From contig CAVRGG010000004.1 in NCBI GenBank assembly GCA_963720695.1, positions 1,178,001 to 1,242,000 on the forward strand: a stretch of DNA of 64,000 bases, in the 5' to 3' direction. The notes beneath the pieces were generated by a model, which made no database searches, was not told where the DNA came from, and saw only the letters and a program-made list of their open reading frames with translations. Position 1 is the stretch's first letter. Each line of letters opens with the position of its first letter. Source of the DNA: UBA668 sp963720695 (GTDB lineage: Bacteria > Actinomycetota > Acidimicrobiia > Acidimicrobiales > Ilumatobacteraceae). Shown one piece after another: positions 50,787 through 59,982 of this stretch. A program made the position numbers and the translations under genes.

Positions 50787-51353
50787 TCAGCCGGCCTCCA
50801 CCTCGATCGAGACGGGCACACCGTGGGTCAGCACGTCGAACACGGCCGAACGGGCCGTCGACTGGGCAACGACCTGGCGCAGCTTCTCCGGCTCATCGCC
50901 TTCGATCTCGAAGCGGACACGAATCTGCTGATAGCCGTTGCGGACCTCGGAGTCGATGCCGAGGAGGCCGAGCAGGTTGATGTCGCCTTCGACGCTGGAG
51001 GTGACCTTGGTCAGGTTCACCTTGCGTGCCGCGGCGACGTTGGCGATGCCGGCGGTGAGGCACGCTGCGAGCGCGTGCAGCAGGAACTCCACGGGGGTCG
51101 GAGCGGCGTCGCCGCCGACGAGAACGGCCGGGTGGTCGGCGTGGAAGACGTGGGCGTCGGCGTGCTGCATCTCCTGCATCGCGCCGTAGAAGCCGTGGAT
51201 GGTGGACTGGCTGTGGGTACCGCTGATCCAGGTGTTGGTCGCCCGGAACTGGAACTTCGCGATCTCCGGCGTCGCCTTGACGGCGTCGAGAGTGGCGAAG
51301 AGGGTTGCGGTGTCGACCCCGTTGCGGATCGGACTGTCGGTCGTCGTTGACAT
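50787..51353 (-). CDS. OsmC-family peroxiredoxin-like protein
   Basis: 188 residues. PTPVEFLLHALAACLTAGIAN carries the resolving-type Cys (AACLT). The first catalytic Cys of typical OsmC/Ohr (usually in an MxxxxxCSxxL context) is not obvious in the N-terminal half, so organic hydroperoxide reductase activity is uncertain and the protein may be YhfA-like. First gene of the redox operon, divergent from AzlC. Confidence 0.85.
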   Translation of the reverse strand: MSTTTDSPIRNGVDTATLFATLDAVKATPEIAKFQFRATNTWISGTHSQSTIHGFYGAMQEMQHADAHVFHADHPAVLVGGDAAPTPVEFLLHALAACLTAGIANVAAARKVNLTKVTSSVEGDINLLGLLGIDSEVRNGYQQIRVRFEIEGDEPEKLRQVVAQSTARSAVFDVLTHGVPVSIEVEAG

Positions 51354-51495
51354 GGGTGGTGGTTCCTTCGTGTTGAGTGACGCGCCGCCGAGCGGCGGTG
51401 CATGCGCAACGTACGAAGCGCTTCTTCCGCCGCTCTTCCCGCCCCGAACGCGACACGGAAGGCGTCGGGAAGGTCGCGACACATAGATCGCGTCC

Positions 51496-52230
51496 ATGAA
51501 CCCTCCCCTCCCCTCCAGCGAGACCGACCCTTCACCCCCCACCACGGCCGAGGGGTCACGCGACTCGGCGGTGCGCGCCGGTGTGATGACGATGTTGCCG
51601 TTGGTCGCTGCGTACGCACCGTTCGCCCTCATCGTCGGCGCGACGATCGCCGAGCACGGCGAGCCGTGGGCCGGTTGGATCGGGAGTTGGCTGATCTTCG
51701 GCGGGACGGCCCACATCGCCACGCTCCACACACTCGACGACGCCGGTGCCGTCGTGGCGATCCTCACCGGACTGCTGATCAACACTCGGCTCGTCGTGTA
51801 CAGCGCATCGCTCGCCCGCCGCTGGACCGACCAGCCACGCTGGTTCAAGCTGTTGGCCGCCGGCATGATCATCGACCCGACGTGGGCGCTCGGCGAGCGC
51901 CACGCCGCGGCAACGCCCGACCTGCGCACCCAGCGCCGCTACTTCCTGGCCATCGGGCTCACACTCGGCACGGGATGGTCGATCGTGATGGCGATCGGCA
52001 TCCTCGCCCGGGCCCGACTGAACTGGCTCGACCTCGACGTGGTGGTGCCGCTGTGTCTGCTCGCGATCGTCGGACCCGGCCTCCGGGTCAGCGCATCGCG
52101 AGCGGTGATGGTGGTCGCCGCCGGCACCGCCTTGGCGACCGCGCACTTCCCCGACGGCACGGGACTGTTGCTCAGCGTGGTCGCCGGCGCCGGCGCCGGA
52201 CTGCTGGTCGATCGGAGGGCAGCGTCATGA
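51496..52230 (+). CDS. azlC: AzlC-family branched-chain amino acid permease
   Basis: 244-residue membrane protein. APFALIVGATIAEHGEPWAG, IGSWLIFGGTAHIATLHTLD and GLLINTRLVVYSASLARRW are AzlC signatures; about six helices are expected. Exports branched-chain amino acids together with AzlD. Its stop overlaps azlD by 4 bp (52227-52230). Confidence 0.92.
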   Translation: MNPPLPSSETDPSPPTTAEGSRDSAVRAGVMTMLPLVAAYAPFALIVGATIAEHGEPWAGWIGSWLIFGGTAHIATLHTLDDAGAVVAILTGLLINTRLVVYSASLARRWTDQPRWFKLLAAGMIIDPTWALGERHAAATPDLRTQRRYFLAIGLTLGTGWSIVMAIGILARARLNWLDLDVVVPLCLLAIVGPGLRVSASRAVMVVAAGTALATAHFPDGTGLLLSVVAGAGAGLLVDRRAAS

Positions 52231-52547
52231 CCACGTGGCTCGTCATCCTCGCCGTCGGCGTGGGCAGCTTCCTGTTCCGTGTCGGCCCGCTCTTGTTGCT
52301 CGAACGTCGCCCTCTCGGCGACCGCGCCGACCGTACGATCCGTCACGGCGGCACTGCCGCGATCACTGCGCTGATCGCGACTTCTGCGTTGCACAGCGCC
52401 CAGGGCGGCGCCGCGACCCCGACCGTGATCGCCGTCGGCGCCGCGGCCGTCCTCGCCGTGCGCGGGTGGACGATGCTGCGCATCGTCGCCTCCTGTGGCG
52501 CCCTGTACGCCGTGATCGTGGTCCTCACCGGCCTGCTCTCCCACTGA
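52227..52547 (+). CDS. azlD: AzlD-family branched-chain amino acid export subunit
   Basis: 106-residue membrane partner of AzlC, three or four helices: WLVILAVGVGSFLFRVGPLL (FR.GP is the family mark), AAITALIATSALHSA, VIAVGAAAVLAVRG and the C-terminal LYAVIVVLTGLL. Starts at ATG 52227 inside the end of azlC. A long hairpin follows. Confidence 0.9.
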   Translation: MTTWLVILAVGVGSFLFRVGPLLLLERRPLGDRADRTIRHGGTAAITALIATSALHSAQGGAATPTVIAVGAAAVLAVRGWTMLRIVASCGALYAVIVVLTGLLSH

Positions 52548-52554
52548 CCCCCTC

Positions 52555-52639
52555 GGCTTCTGGTCAGGAATCTCCCCGCTGCGGCTTCTGGTCAGGATCG
52601 TTCCCGGATTCCGGGAACGATCCTGACCAGTTGCCGCAG
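52555..52639. repeat. Palindromic repeat / long hairpin after azlD
   Basis: The centre is a perfect 20-bp inverted repeat (52588-52607 with 52611-52630, 3-nt loop). After a TT/TT bulge a further 7 bp pair (52579-52585 with 52633-52639), 27 paired bases in all. The 15-bp unit GGCTTCTGGTCAGGA occurs twice as a direct repeat (52555-52569 and 52583-52597). It could act as a terminator for azlCD or be a mobile palindromic element. Region 52640-52773 holds no other feature. Confidence 0.75.
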
Positions 52640-52773
52640 ATCGAGGGTCGGGTCGGGGGTCGGTGGAGGTCGGGTGGAGGGCGGCGGGGACCTTCCCGGG
52701 CGCTTCCCCGACCCTCGTCGACGGCTGTCGGAACGGGAAGTGGCCAGGAAGGCCCGACGTGCACCATGACCCC

Positions 52774-52968
52774 ATGATCATTCATCACCTGAACATCCAA
52801 GAGCTCGCTCGGCTCGAGCACGAAGCTCTCATCCGCGAGGCCGAGCGCCTCGGCCACCTCCTCCCCGACGACTGCGACCCGCCGCAGCGTCGCCGTGCCT
52901 TCGCCCTGCCCCGTCTGGGTGCTCGCGCTCGGCGCCGCAGCCAGTTGCTGCTTCCCTCGGGCTGCTGA
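52774..52968 (+). CDS. Small protein of unknown function
   Basis: 64 residues starting MIIHHLNIQELARLEHEALI, then a basic, Arg-rich C-terminus. The N-terminal 30 residues form an amphipathic helix. ATG 52774 is the only good start. Coding signal is modest, and no homologous domain is recognised. May be real, given that small proteins with this leader occur in actinobacteria. Confidence 0.4.
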   Translation: MIIHHLNIQELARLEHEALIREAERLGHLLPDDCDPPQRRRAFALPRLGARARRRSQLLLPSGC

Positions 52969-52998
52969 TCCTGCGAGCGCCGGCGGAGTCCCGTGGAC

Positions 52999-53920
52999 TC
53001 AGGCCGACGCCCTCAGCGACTCGACGATCTGCATCGCGTGCCCGATCGGGATCGCGAAGCCGATGTTCTCGGCCGTGACCGTGCCCGTGCTCGTGGCACC
53101 CGCCGAGTTCATCCCGATGATCTGGCCGGCGGCGTTGACGAGCGGCCCTCCCGAGTTTCCCGAGCTGATGGCGGCGTCGGTCTGGATCACCCCGGTGAGG
53201 GTGCGGTTCTCGACGTCGATCGTTCGGTGCAACGCCGACACGATGCCGCGGGTCACGCTGACGCCGCCGTCGAGGTCCAGTGCGTTGCCGATCGCGATGA
53301 CGTCGTCGCCGACCGCGACCTGACCGGAGTCGCCGATCGTGGCCGGGGCGAGGCCGGTCGCTCCCTGGATTCTCAACAATGCCACGTCGTTGGCGGAGTC
53401 CGTTCCGATCACCGTGGCGGCACGCGGCGTCGATTCTCCGTTCAGCGTGACGGTCACCGAGGTCGCACCCGATACCACGTGAGCGTTCGTGAGCACCTCA
53501 CCGTCGGCAGGTGAGGATGATGCCGGTCCCGGCCGAGGTGCCGGACTGGGTGAACGGGCCCTGGCGGACCGTGACGTCGGCCGACACGATCACCACGGAC
53601 GGCTCGACGGCAGCCACGATGGCGCCCACGTCCATGCCAGATCCGGTCGAGATGACCGACGCCGGAGCGATGGTGGCCGACGAGGCGACGGGAGCGGAGA
53701 GCTCGTTCGACGCGAGCGTCGAGCCCACGTACCCGGACGCTCCGCCGACCAGGGCTGCCGCCGCCAGGAGGGTGATCGCTCGCCGGCGGCCACGGTGAGT
53801 CCTCGGCGGCGGAGGAACGGGCGGCGGGAACGCCGAAGGGGCATCTGTCCGCCACCCACCTGACGGTTCGTCGGACCAGGTGTCCGGCGACCGGTGGTCG
53901 TCGAGCATGTTCATCGTCAC
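52999..53920 (-). pseudogene. Membrane-anchored S1C trypsin-like protease (HtrA-type, no PDZ), one frameshift
   Basis: N-terminal frame (53920 to about 53500): cytoplasmic Pro-rich tail, one TM helix AITLLAAAALVGGASGYVGS, then IVAAVEPSVVIVSADVTV and GTGIILT. C-terminal frame (about 53500 to 52999): VLTNAHVVSG (His), SANDVALLRI (Asp), ISSGNSGGPLV (Ser), so the catalytic triad is complete. The frames meet where CTCACCTGCCGACGG should read CTCACCGCCGACGG, one extra base. Ends right after the protease domain without a PDZ domain. GTG 53920 is 5 nt after AGGAG; ATG 53914 is an alternative. Periplasmic/surface quality control. Confidence 0.8.
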
Positions 53921-54027
53921 GGCAACTCCTCGGCATCGTGCGGCCTGCTTGGTTGCCATCGTCCCGCCGGGCCCTCGGAGGCACCCGCGGATTCACTGTG
54001 AACTTGCTGTGAGCCGCGCGATCGCGG

Positions 54028-54444
54028 CTAGATCTCGTCGTCACAGAACGGCGAGAGGGTCTCCGCGGCGAGCACGTCGGACAGCAGCAACCATGCCTGC
54101 CGCCACGCGCGCTCCAGCGACGGTGACCATTCGGCGAGACATGCCGAAGCAGCGCCCATCCACGCCCGACCCTCGATCGCGAAGCACGGGGCTCGCCGGG
54201 GGTCGGGCCACGTCTGGGCCAGCCGTCTCGCGTGGTCGGCCAAGCAGCTCGGCGCCGACAAGAGGTCGACGAGCTCCTCCACCGCTTCGAACAACCACTC
54301 GGCGCGCCGGGCGGCACTGAAGGTCGGTCTCGCCACCGGCTCGAACCACTCGGCGAGCACCGCGAGGACCCGTGTCCGAGCGTGGACGAAATTCGTCCAC
54401 GAGCTCTGGACACGGGTGAGGTCCTCGGGTGTCACCGTGGTCAC
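54028..54444 (-). CDS. Globin-like protein of unknown function
   Basis: 138 residues, all-helical. RVQSSWTNFVHARTRVLAVL (like the A-helix of globins) and LADHARRLAQTWPDPRR with a His in the position of the proximal F8 ligand suggest a globin fold. WRQAWLLLSDVLAAETLSPF looks like the H-helix. Not proven as haem protein. GTG start at 54444 directly follows the BTAD stop (no gap), so it is made with the regulator. Confidence 0.55.
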   Translation of the reverse strand: MTTVTPEDLTRVQSSWTNFVHARTRVLAVLAEWFEPVARPTFSAARRAEWLFEAVEELVDLLSAPSCLADHARRLAQTWPDPRRAPCFAIEGRAWMGAASACLAEWSPSLERAWRQAWLLLSDVLAAETLSPFCDDEI

Positions 54445-55341
54445 CTAGCACGCCATGGCCGGGGACGCCGCCCCGGCGGCGACGAGCTCGGCGAGTACCG
54501 CGCTCTGGAGCGTGATGAGACGGGCCAGCTCGGCGAGCAGCTCGCCCACGGGTGCCGCCGGCTCGCGGGAGCTGGAAGCGTCGTCGAGCTGCTGTGCCTC
54601 CTCGAAGGCACGACGGGCGTCGCGGCCGGGCAGCATCCCGAGGTCGCGCTCGAGGATCCGCTGCAGGTGTTCGAACTGGCGCACCGCAGCAGCACCGTCG
54701 CCGGCGTCGATGTGCGCGCGCATCAATTCGACGTTCGCCTCCTCGTCGGTCGGCTCGGCCTCCACCAACTCGCGCCACTCCGCGGCGACGCGGAGCACGT
54801 CGAGCCGGCGCAGGTGAAGGAGCTCACGACGATCGGCCGCCCAGTCCTCGTAGGGGTCCTCCGGCAGCAGGTCACCGCCGTACCAGTCGAGCGCGGCACG
54901 GGCGGCGATGGGGTCGTTCTCGCTGACGGCGATCCGGGCGAGACGCTCGAACTCCACGACGTCGACGGTGAAGTCCTCGTCGGGGAACAGCCAGACGCTG
55001 TCGTCGCGAAGCACGACGGCGTCGTTTCGACCGATCGCTCGGCGGGCGAAGAAGGCAGCCTTGTGGAGCCGGGGGGCGGCATCTGCCGGTGCTTCGTCGG
55101 GCCAGAGCAGGTCCATGACACGCTCGCGGTGCAGGCGATGACCGGGGGCCAACGCAAGGACCTTGACGAGTGCTGACGCCGTGCGGCGGTTGGAGCCGCT
55201 GGCCAGCGTGGTCACGCCGTCGACGGTGACGGCGAAGTCGCCCAGCACGGTGATGGTGATGGGACGGGGTTGGTCCCGCTCGATGCGGGAGGTGGTGATG
55301 GGGTGGTGCAAGTGGTGCAGGGGGTGCACGATCTCCTCCAA
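54445..55341 (-). CDS. BTAD/SARP-type transcriptional regulator
   Basis: 298 residues. N-terminal winged OmpR-type domain (TITVLGDFAVTVDGVTTLAS, VKVLALAPGHRLHRERVMDL, LWPDEAP) and a BTAD TPR domain (FTVDVVEFERLARIA, LDWYGGDLLPEDPYEDWA). SARP-like activators of this length control one or a few adjacent genes. Together with the LAL regulator upstream and the globin-like protein downstream this forms a small signalling unit. It sits 90 bp after the LAL gene. Confidence 0.9.
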   Translation of the reverse strand: MEEIVHPLHHLHHPITTSRIERDQPRPITITVLGDFAVTVDGVTTLASGSNRRTASALVKVLALAPGHRLHRERVMDLLWPDEAPADAAPRLHKAAFFARRAIGRNDAVVLRDDSVWLFPDEDFTVDVVEFERLARIAVSENDPIAARAALDWYGGDLLPEDPYEDWAADRRELLHLRRLDVLRVAAEWRELVEAEPTDEEANVELMRAHIDAGDGAAAVRQFEHLQRILERDLGMLPGRDARRAFEEAQQLDDASSSREPAAPVGELLAELARLITLQSAVLAELVAAGAASPAMAC

Positions 55342-55408
55342 TGTCTTTCATCGACGATCATGCGCCCCGATCCGGGTGCCCCACATCCGCAGTCGTTACG
55401 TAGTTCGG

Positions 55409-55423
55409 CCGGCGTGTCGCCGG
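55409..55423 (-). terminator. Small hairpin in the LAL-BTAD gap
   Basis: CCGGCG TGT CGCCGG, 6-bp stem, in the 90-bp gap between the LAL stop (55432) and the BTAD start (55341). It could weaken read-through. Confidence 0.35.
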
Positions 55424-55429
55424 ACACGT

Positions 55430-55441
55430 GACTACGTAGTC
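55430..55441. promoter_or_regulatory. Palindrome at the LAL gene end (TACGTA box)
   Basis: GACTACGTAGTC, perfect 12-bp palindrome that overlaps the LAL stop. A second TACGTA lies 36 bp away at 55397-55402 (context TTACGTAGTT). The two boxes upstream of the BTAD start look like paired operator half-sites. Confidence 0.5.
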
Positions 55442-58158
55442 GCGCCGTCGGGAACCAACGCCTCGCCGAGATCGGCTCGTCCGCCGATGCCGAGCTTGCG
55501 ATACACCCTGGCCAGGTGGGTGTCGACGGTTCGGGTCGACATCCCGAGTTGGCGTCCGATGTCTCGGCTGCTGGCGCCCTGGGCCGCCATCAGGGCCACT
55601 TCCCGTTCACGATTGGTGAGCGGCTCGACGCCGCTGCCGCGGGCGAGCACCGGTGTGTGCACCCCTCCTGCGCGTTGCGCGAGGTCCACGGAGCGTCGCT
55701 GGGCGATCACCGCGGCACGGCCGTCACCACGGGAGCGGTGCATCTCGGCCAGCTCGGAAGCGGCCTCGCAGGCGAGGCTCAGCGCGTCGATGGATTCGTA
55801 CCGGTCGACGACCTCCGCCTGCGCGGCGACGTCGCGCGCCAGCAGAGCACGGGCGTGTGCGGCGTGGATCGCAGCGAGCGGGCCGTCGACCTGGCCCGCC
55901 AGTTCCTCGAGTCGATCGACGACCTCATCGGCTGCCCCGAAACGGGCCAAGTCGTGCAGCACGGTGACCTCGAAGATGTACATCCCGTCGCGGCGTACCG
56001 GATCGACGATGTCGCGGAGGCGGGCGCGTGCCGCGCTGAGGTCGCCGCGGCAGGCCTCGAGCCACGCCCTCGCCCGTTCCCGCGTGCCGCGAGACGTCGC
56101 GACCGGACTGTCGCCGACCAGATCGGCCTTCTCCAGGGCGGCCGCGGCCGCGGCGCACTCGCCGAGGAGGAGATGTCCCTGCGCGACGCCGACGTGGGCC
56201 CACACGAGCGCCGCGTGCTGACCGACGTTCGGCGCGACCTCGGCAACGTGAGCGAACCTGGTGATGGCTTCGTGCGCCCGACCCGAGTCTCGGGCGAGCT
56301 CGGCGAGGGCCATCTCCAACCACACCCATGCTGCCATCGCTCCCGTGTCCATCGCTCGCTCCGCGGCGGGTTCGAGCAAGCCACGCGCCGTGGCGTATTC
56401 CCCCGCGTACGAGTACGCGTGCGCCTCGTTGACGACGTGCTGGGTGATCCCGCGCCGTGCGACCGGGCCGACCAGCTCAGCGTGTTCGGCTGCTCCCCGC
56501 CGGGCGGTTTCGCGGGCCTCCTCGTGGCGGCCGACGCTGAGAAGGCTCGTGGCCATGGCGCCGTCGCGCTCGACGCGGGTGCGGGCTGAGGCGGGCGGCT
56601 CCATCGCCTCGAGCAAACGCAGCGCTTCCACCGGTCGACCGGCGCCGGCGAGAAGGCTCGCCCTGCGCACTTCGACTGCGGCGATGGCCTCTGGATCGGT
56701 GAGGCGTTCGAGCGCTGCCTCGTGCGCGGCGAGCGCGCCCTCGAGGTCGCGGGCGCGGAAGAAGCGGGTGTCGGCGAGGCGGCGGGAGAAGTCCGCACGC
56801 CGTGCGTCGTCGAGATCGAGGTCCCACACCGACGCGACCGCTCGTTCGACCTCGACGAGATCGCCTCTCATCGAGTGCGCCTCGACGAGCACCTCGGCGC
56901 GGTCGACGGGCGACACGTCGTTCAGGTCACCCGCATTGATCAGGCGCAACGCGAGTGCGGAGTCGTGCCCGGCGAGTGCCAGGTAGGACGCCCTCAGCAG
57001 CTGCTCCCCGGGCACCTTGCCCCCGGAGCCGATCCGCCACTGGGCGAGTCGCACGACGTCCTCGCGACGTCGTGCCCCGTGGGACTCGATCATGTCGGCG
57101 AGCTCGTGGCGAATCCGACGCAGACGCAGTCGGGGCAGTCCGGCGCGCAGCACCTCGCCGTAGAGCGGGTGCGCGAGCCGCACGGCGGATCGACGACCGG
57201 AGGTCACGACCACGACGAGACCCGATGCTTCGAGATCTTCCAGGGTCGCGGCGCCGAAGGCTCGTTCGATGTCGGTCAGGCCGAACCGCTCGCAGACCGA
57301 CAGCATCTCCAGCAGGGCTCGCCCGTCGTCGTCGACGCCGGCGAGTCGTTCGGCGACGAGTTCGTCGAGCGCGACGGTGGTGGGTAGTGGGCCGGTGAGC
57401 TGCCACGCGCCACCGCTCTTGACCAGCACACCGCGTTCGCGAGCCCCTTGCACGAGCTCGGTGAGCACCTGCAGGTTGCCGCCCGACAGACGGGCGAGTT
57501 CGGCGCGGGCGCTGTCGGCGACCGGGCCGTCGAGCGCCCGGTGCAGGAGCGCTCCGAGCTCGTCGGCACCGAGCGGCCCGAGTTCCATCCGCACCAGGTG
57601 GCCGTCGCGATGGAGCACACCCAGGCGCGGCGACGGCGTGCGGCTGCTGCGCACCGTGCCGACCAGGAAGACCGTGCGCGCCATCACCAGCGGCACGAGG
57701 ACCGCGACCGACATGTCGTCGAGCAGGTCGAGATCGTCGACGAGCAGCACGAGGCGGTCGTCGCCGGCCAGACGACGCAACTCGGCACGGGCCGCATGGA
57801 ACAGCCCGGTGCGCTTCTCCTCGCCGATGCCCAACTCGTCGGTGAGGTCGAAGGGCAGGAGGTGCGCCAGGGCGGCGAGCGGGATCTCCTGCGTCGTCTG
57901 ATGGCCGACCGCTCGCCCGACGGGGCGACCACCGCGCTCCGCCAATGCGAGTGCTTCCTCGGCGAGTCGCGTCTTGCCGACACCAGCCTGGCCGTACAGG
58001 ACGACACCGGCCCGCGCCGCGTCGCGGTAGTGGCGACCCAGTTCCTCGAGTTGTGACGAGCGGCCGGTCAGCGGCCACGGCGCGATCGCAGGCAAACTCA
58101 CCTCCGGGAATGCCGGACCAGCGTAGAGCGGCAGAGCCCGTCGGTCGAGGCAGTTCAT
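55432..58158 (-). CDS. LAL-type LuxR-family regulator with NTPase domain
   Basis: 908 residues. Domain order: AAA/STAND NTPase (P-loop VLYGQAGVGKTRLAEEAL, Walker B RLVLLVDDLDLLDD), a long TPR-like middle, and a C-terminal LuxR helix-turn-helix LTNREREVALMAAQGASSRD, then IGRQLGMSTRTVDTHLARVY. ATP-dependent activator. Divergent from the maleylpyruvate-isomerase-type gene (58181), and upstream of the BTAD gene on the same strand. Start ATG 58158 lacks a clear ribosome site; a start further in is not excluded. Confidence 0.93.
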   Translation of the reverse strand: MNCLDRRALPLYAGPAFPEVSLPAIAPWPLTGRSSQLEELGRHYRDAARAGVVLYGQAGVGKTRLAEEALALAERGGRPVGRAVGHQTTQEIPLAALAHLLPFDLTDELGIGEEKRTGLFHAARAELRRLAGDDRLVLLVDDLDLLDDMSVAVLVPLVMARTVFLVGTVRSSRTPSPRLGVLHRDGHLVRMELGPLGADELGALLHRALDGPVADSARAELARLSGGNLQVLTELVQGARERGVLVKSGGAWQLTGPLPTTVALDELVAERLAGVDDDGRALLEMLSVCERFGLTDIERAFGAATLEDLEASGLVVVVTSGRRSAVRLAHPLYGEVLRAGLPRLRLRRIRHELADMIESHGARRREDVVRLAQWRIGSGGKVPGEQLLRASYLALAGHDSALALRLINAGDLNDVSPVDRAEVLVEAHSMRGDLVEVERAVASVWDLDLDDARRADFSRRLADTRFFRARDLEGALAAHEAALERLTDPEAIAAVEVRRASLLAGAGRPVEALRLLEAMEPPASARTRVERDGAMATSLLSVGRHEEARETARRGAAEHAELVGPVARRGITQHVVNEAHAYSYAGEYATARGLLEPAAERAMDTGAMAAWVWLEMALAELARDSGRAHEAITRFAHVAEVAPNVGQHAALVWAHVGVAQGHLLLGECAAAAAALEKADLVGDSPVATSRGTRERARAWLEACRGDLSAARARLRDIVDPVRRDGMYIFEVTVLHDLARFGAADEVVDRLEELAGQVDGPLAAIHAAHARALLARDVAAQAEVVDRYESIDALSLACEAASELAEMHRSRGDGRAAVIAQRRSVDLAQRAGGVHTPVLARGSGVEPLTNREREVALMAAQGASSRDIGRQLGMSTRTVDTHLARVYRKLGIGGRADLGEALVPDGATT

Positions 58159-58180
58159 GCACCTGTGGCAACCTGGCGTG

Positions 58181-59014
58181 ATGCAACTCGCCCCGCGCTA
58201 CGGGTCGACCTCGGTCGTCGACCTCGACGGACCGCCCTCGGGCATCGCCGCCCCCACCGTCCGCCAGCGACGTCGCCTGCTCGAGGCGGTGAGCTCGTTC
58301 GACGATGCCCAGTGGGCCCACCCCAGCCGCTGCGCGGGCTGGACGGCGCGCGACGTGATCCTCCATCTCGACAGCACCAACAGTTTCTGGGCGTACTCGA
58401 TCATGGCCGGGCTGAAGGGCGAGCCCAGCCGGTTCCTCACGTCGTTCGACCCGGTGGCCTCGCCGGCGCAGATGGTCGCCGGCGAAGCCGACATCGCCCC
58501 GAGCGCGGTGCTGCAACGGTTCACCGCGTCGACGGAGCAACTCGAGGCCGTGCTGCTGTCGCTCGACGATGTCGGCTGGACCACGCTCGCCGAGGCTCCG
58601 CCAGGGCACATCACGGTGAGCGCACTCGCCCACCATGCGCTGTGGGATTCCTGGGTGCACGAGCGTGACATCCTGCTGCCCCAGGGCATCGCGCCCGCCG
58701 AGGAAGCCGACGAGATCGCGGCAAGCCTTCGGTACGTCGCGGCCTTGGGTCCTGCGCTCGCCATCGGTCACGGCGCGACGGAGCGGGGCAGCTTCGCCGT
58801 CCACACCACCGACCCGGCCGTGTCGTTCGTGGTCGACATCGACGACACGGTCCACGTGCACGACGGCGAGGGTGACCCCGCCTTCGGGCTCGGCGGAGGA
58901 TCGGTCGAGCTGCTCGAGGCGCTCAGCGTGAGAGCTCCACTGCGCGCCTCGGTCCCCTCCGGTGCAGCCTGGATGCTGCGCGGTCTGCTGGAGACGTTCG
59001 ACGCCGCGGACTGA
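58181..59014 (+). CDS. Maleylpyruvate isomerase/mycothiol-dependent (DinB-like) protein
   Basis: 277 residues. CAGWTARDVILHLDSTNSFW (metal His in LHL) and LAHHALWDSWVHERDILLPQ (H..HERD pair) are the metal ligands of the mycothiol-dependent DinB family; C-terminal SCP2-like stretch follows. Likely a mycothiol-dependent detoxification or isomerisation enzyme. ATG 58181 (MQLAPRYGS) chosen over the ATG eight codons upstream on spacing. Divergent from the LAL regulator 22 bp away. Confidence 0.88.
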   Translation: MQLAPRYGSTSVVDLDGPPSGIAAPTVRQRRRLLEAVSSFDDAQWAHPSRCAGWTARDVILHLDSTNSFWAYSIMAGLKGEPSRFLTSFDPVASPAQMVAGEADIAPSAVLQRFTASTEQLEAVLLSLDDVGWTTLAEAPPGHITVSALAHHALWDSWVHERDILLPQGIAPAEEADEIAASLRYVAALGPALAIGHGATERGSFAVHTTDPAVSFVVDIDDTVHVHDGEGDPAFGLGGGSVELLEALSVRAPLRASVPSGAAWMLRGLLETFDAAD

Positions 59015-59074
59015 GCGTCACCGTGGGAGCAGCGCCGCGTCGGCCTGAGCCGACGGCTCGGTACCCTCGGACGC

Positions 59075-59982
59075 ATGGGTGACGAGCATTCCCACGACCA
59101 CGACCACGACCACAACCAAGGTCATGGTCATGGCCACGGCCACGGCCACGGCACGGTCACGATGCGGGCTTCGACTGGGAGCAGATGGCCGAGCGGCTGG
59201 AGCTCGACGCTGCGCTCGTGCTGCCGATCGTCGACCAGACCGTCGCCCAGCTCGCCGATCGGGTCGACTGGACACATGTCGCCCACGTCATGGACGTCGG
59301 CTGTGGCCCTGGCGTGGTGACCGCGGCGCTCGCCGCCCACGCACCGAACGCCCAGTTGCTGGCGCTCGACTCGTCGGCTCCGCTCCTCGCCCGGGTGACG
59401 GCGCGGGCACGCGACCTGGAGCTCGGCGACCGCGTGCACGTGCTGCTGGCCGACATGGAGGCGGGACTCCCCGACCTGCCAGCACTCGACGTGATCTGGG
59501 CGGGCATGGTCGTGCACCACGTCGCTGATCCGGTGGCCGTGCTGCAGGATCTGTGGTCGCACCTGCGCCCGGGAGGCACCCTGGTGATGGTCGAGTTCGG
59601 CGACAGCCCGGTCATCCTGCCGGCCGACGACCCTGTCGTGACCAGCGGCGCCTGGGCTCGAGCCGATGCCGCCGCGGCGGCCGCGCTCAGCGAGCGACTC
59701 GGGCTCGATCCGCTCACCGTCGACTGGCCGGCCCTGCTCGCGACGGCGGGCTTCGAGCAGATCACCGACGCCGTCCTGACGGCCCGCCATGACGCCCCGC
59801 TCGATCCGGCAACTCGAGCCTGGCTCGTGCAGCACTTGGAGCGCACGGTCGAGTGGGTGGGCGAACGGGTCGACGAGCGTGACCGTGCCGCCCTGGCCAG
59901 CCTGGCCGAGTCCGCGGCGGCGCGCGACGACCTCGTCGCGCACGCACAACGCCGGGTCGTGACCGCTCGCCGACCTGGCTGA
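59075..59982 (+). pseudogene. SAM-dependent methyltransferase with His-rich N-terminus, one frameshift
   Basis: The ATG at 59075 gives MGDEHSHDHDHDHNQGHGHG, a His/Asp/Gly-rich tail of about 25 residues. After the HGHG repeat the frame breaks. The next frame continues HGHDAGFDWEQMAERLELDA and then the Rossmann domain of a class I methyltransferase: VMDVGCGPGVVTAAL (SAM motif I), LALDSSAPLLAR, LDVIWAGMVVHHVADPVAVL. One missing C within GGCCACGGC repeats explains the break. The His-rich tail could bind Ni or Zn. Confidence 0.8.
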
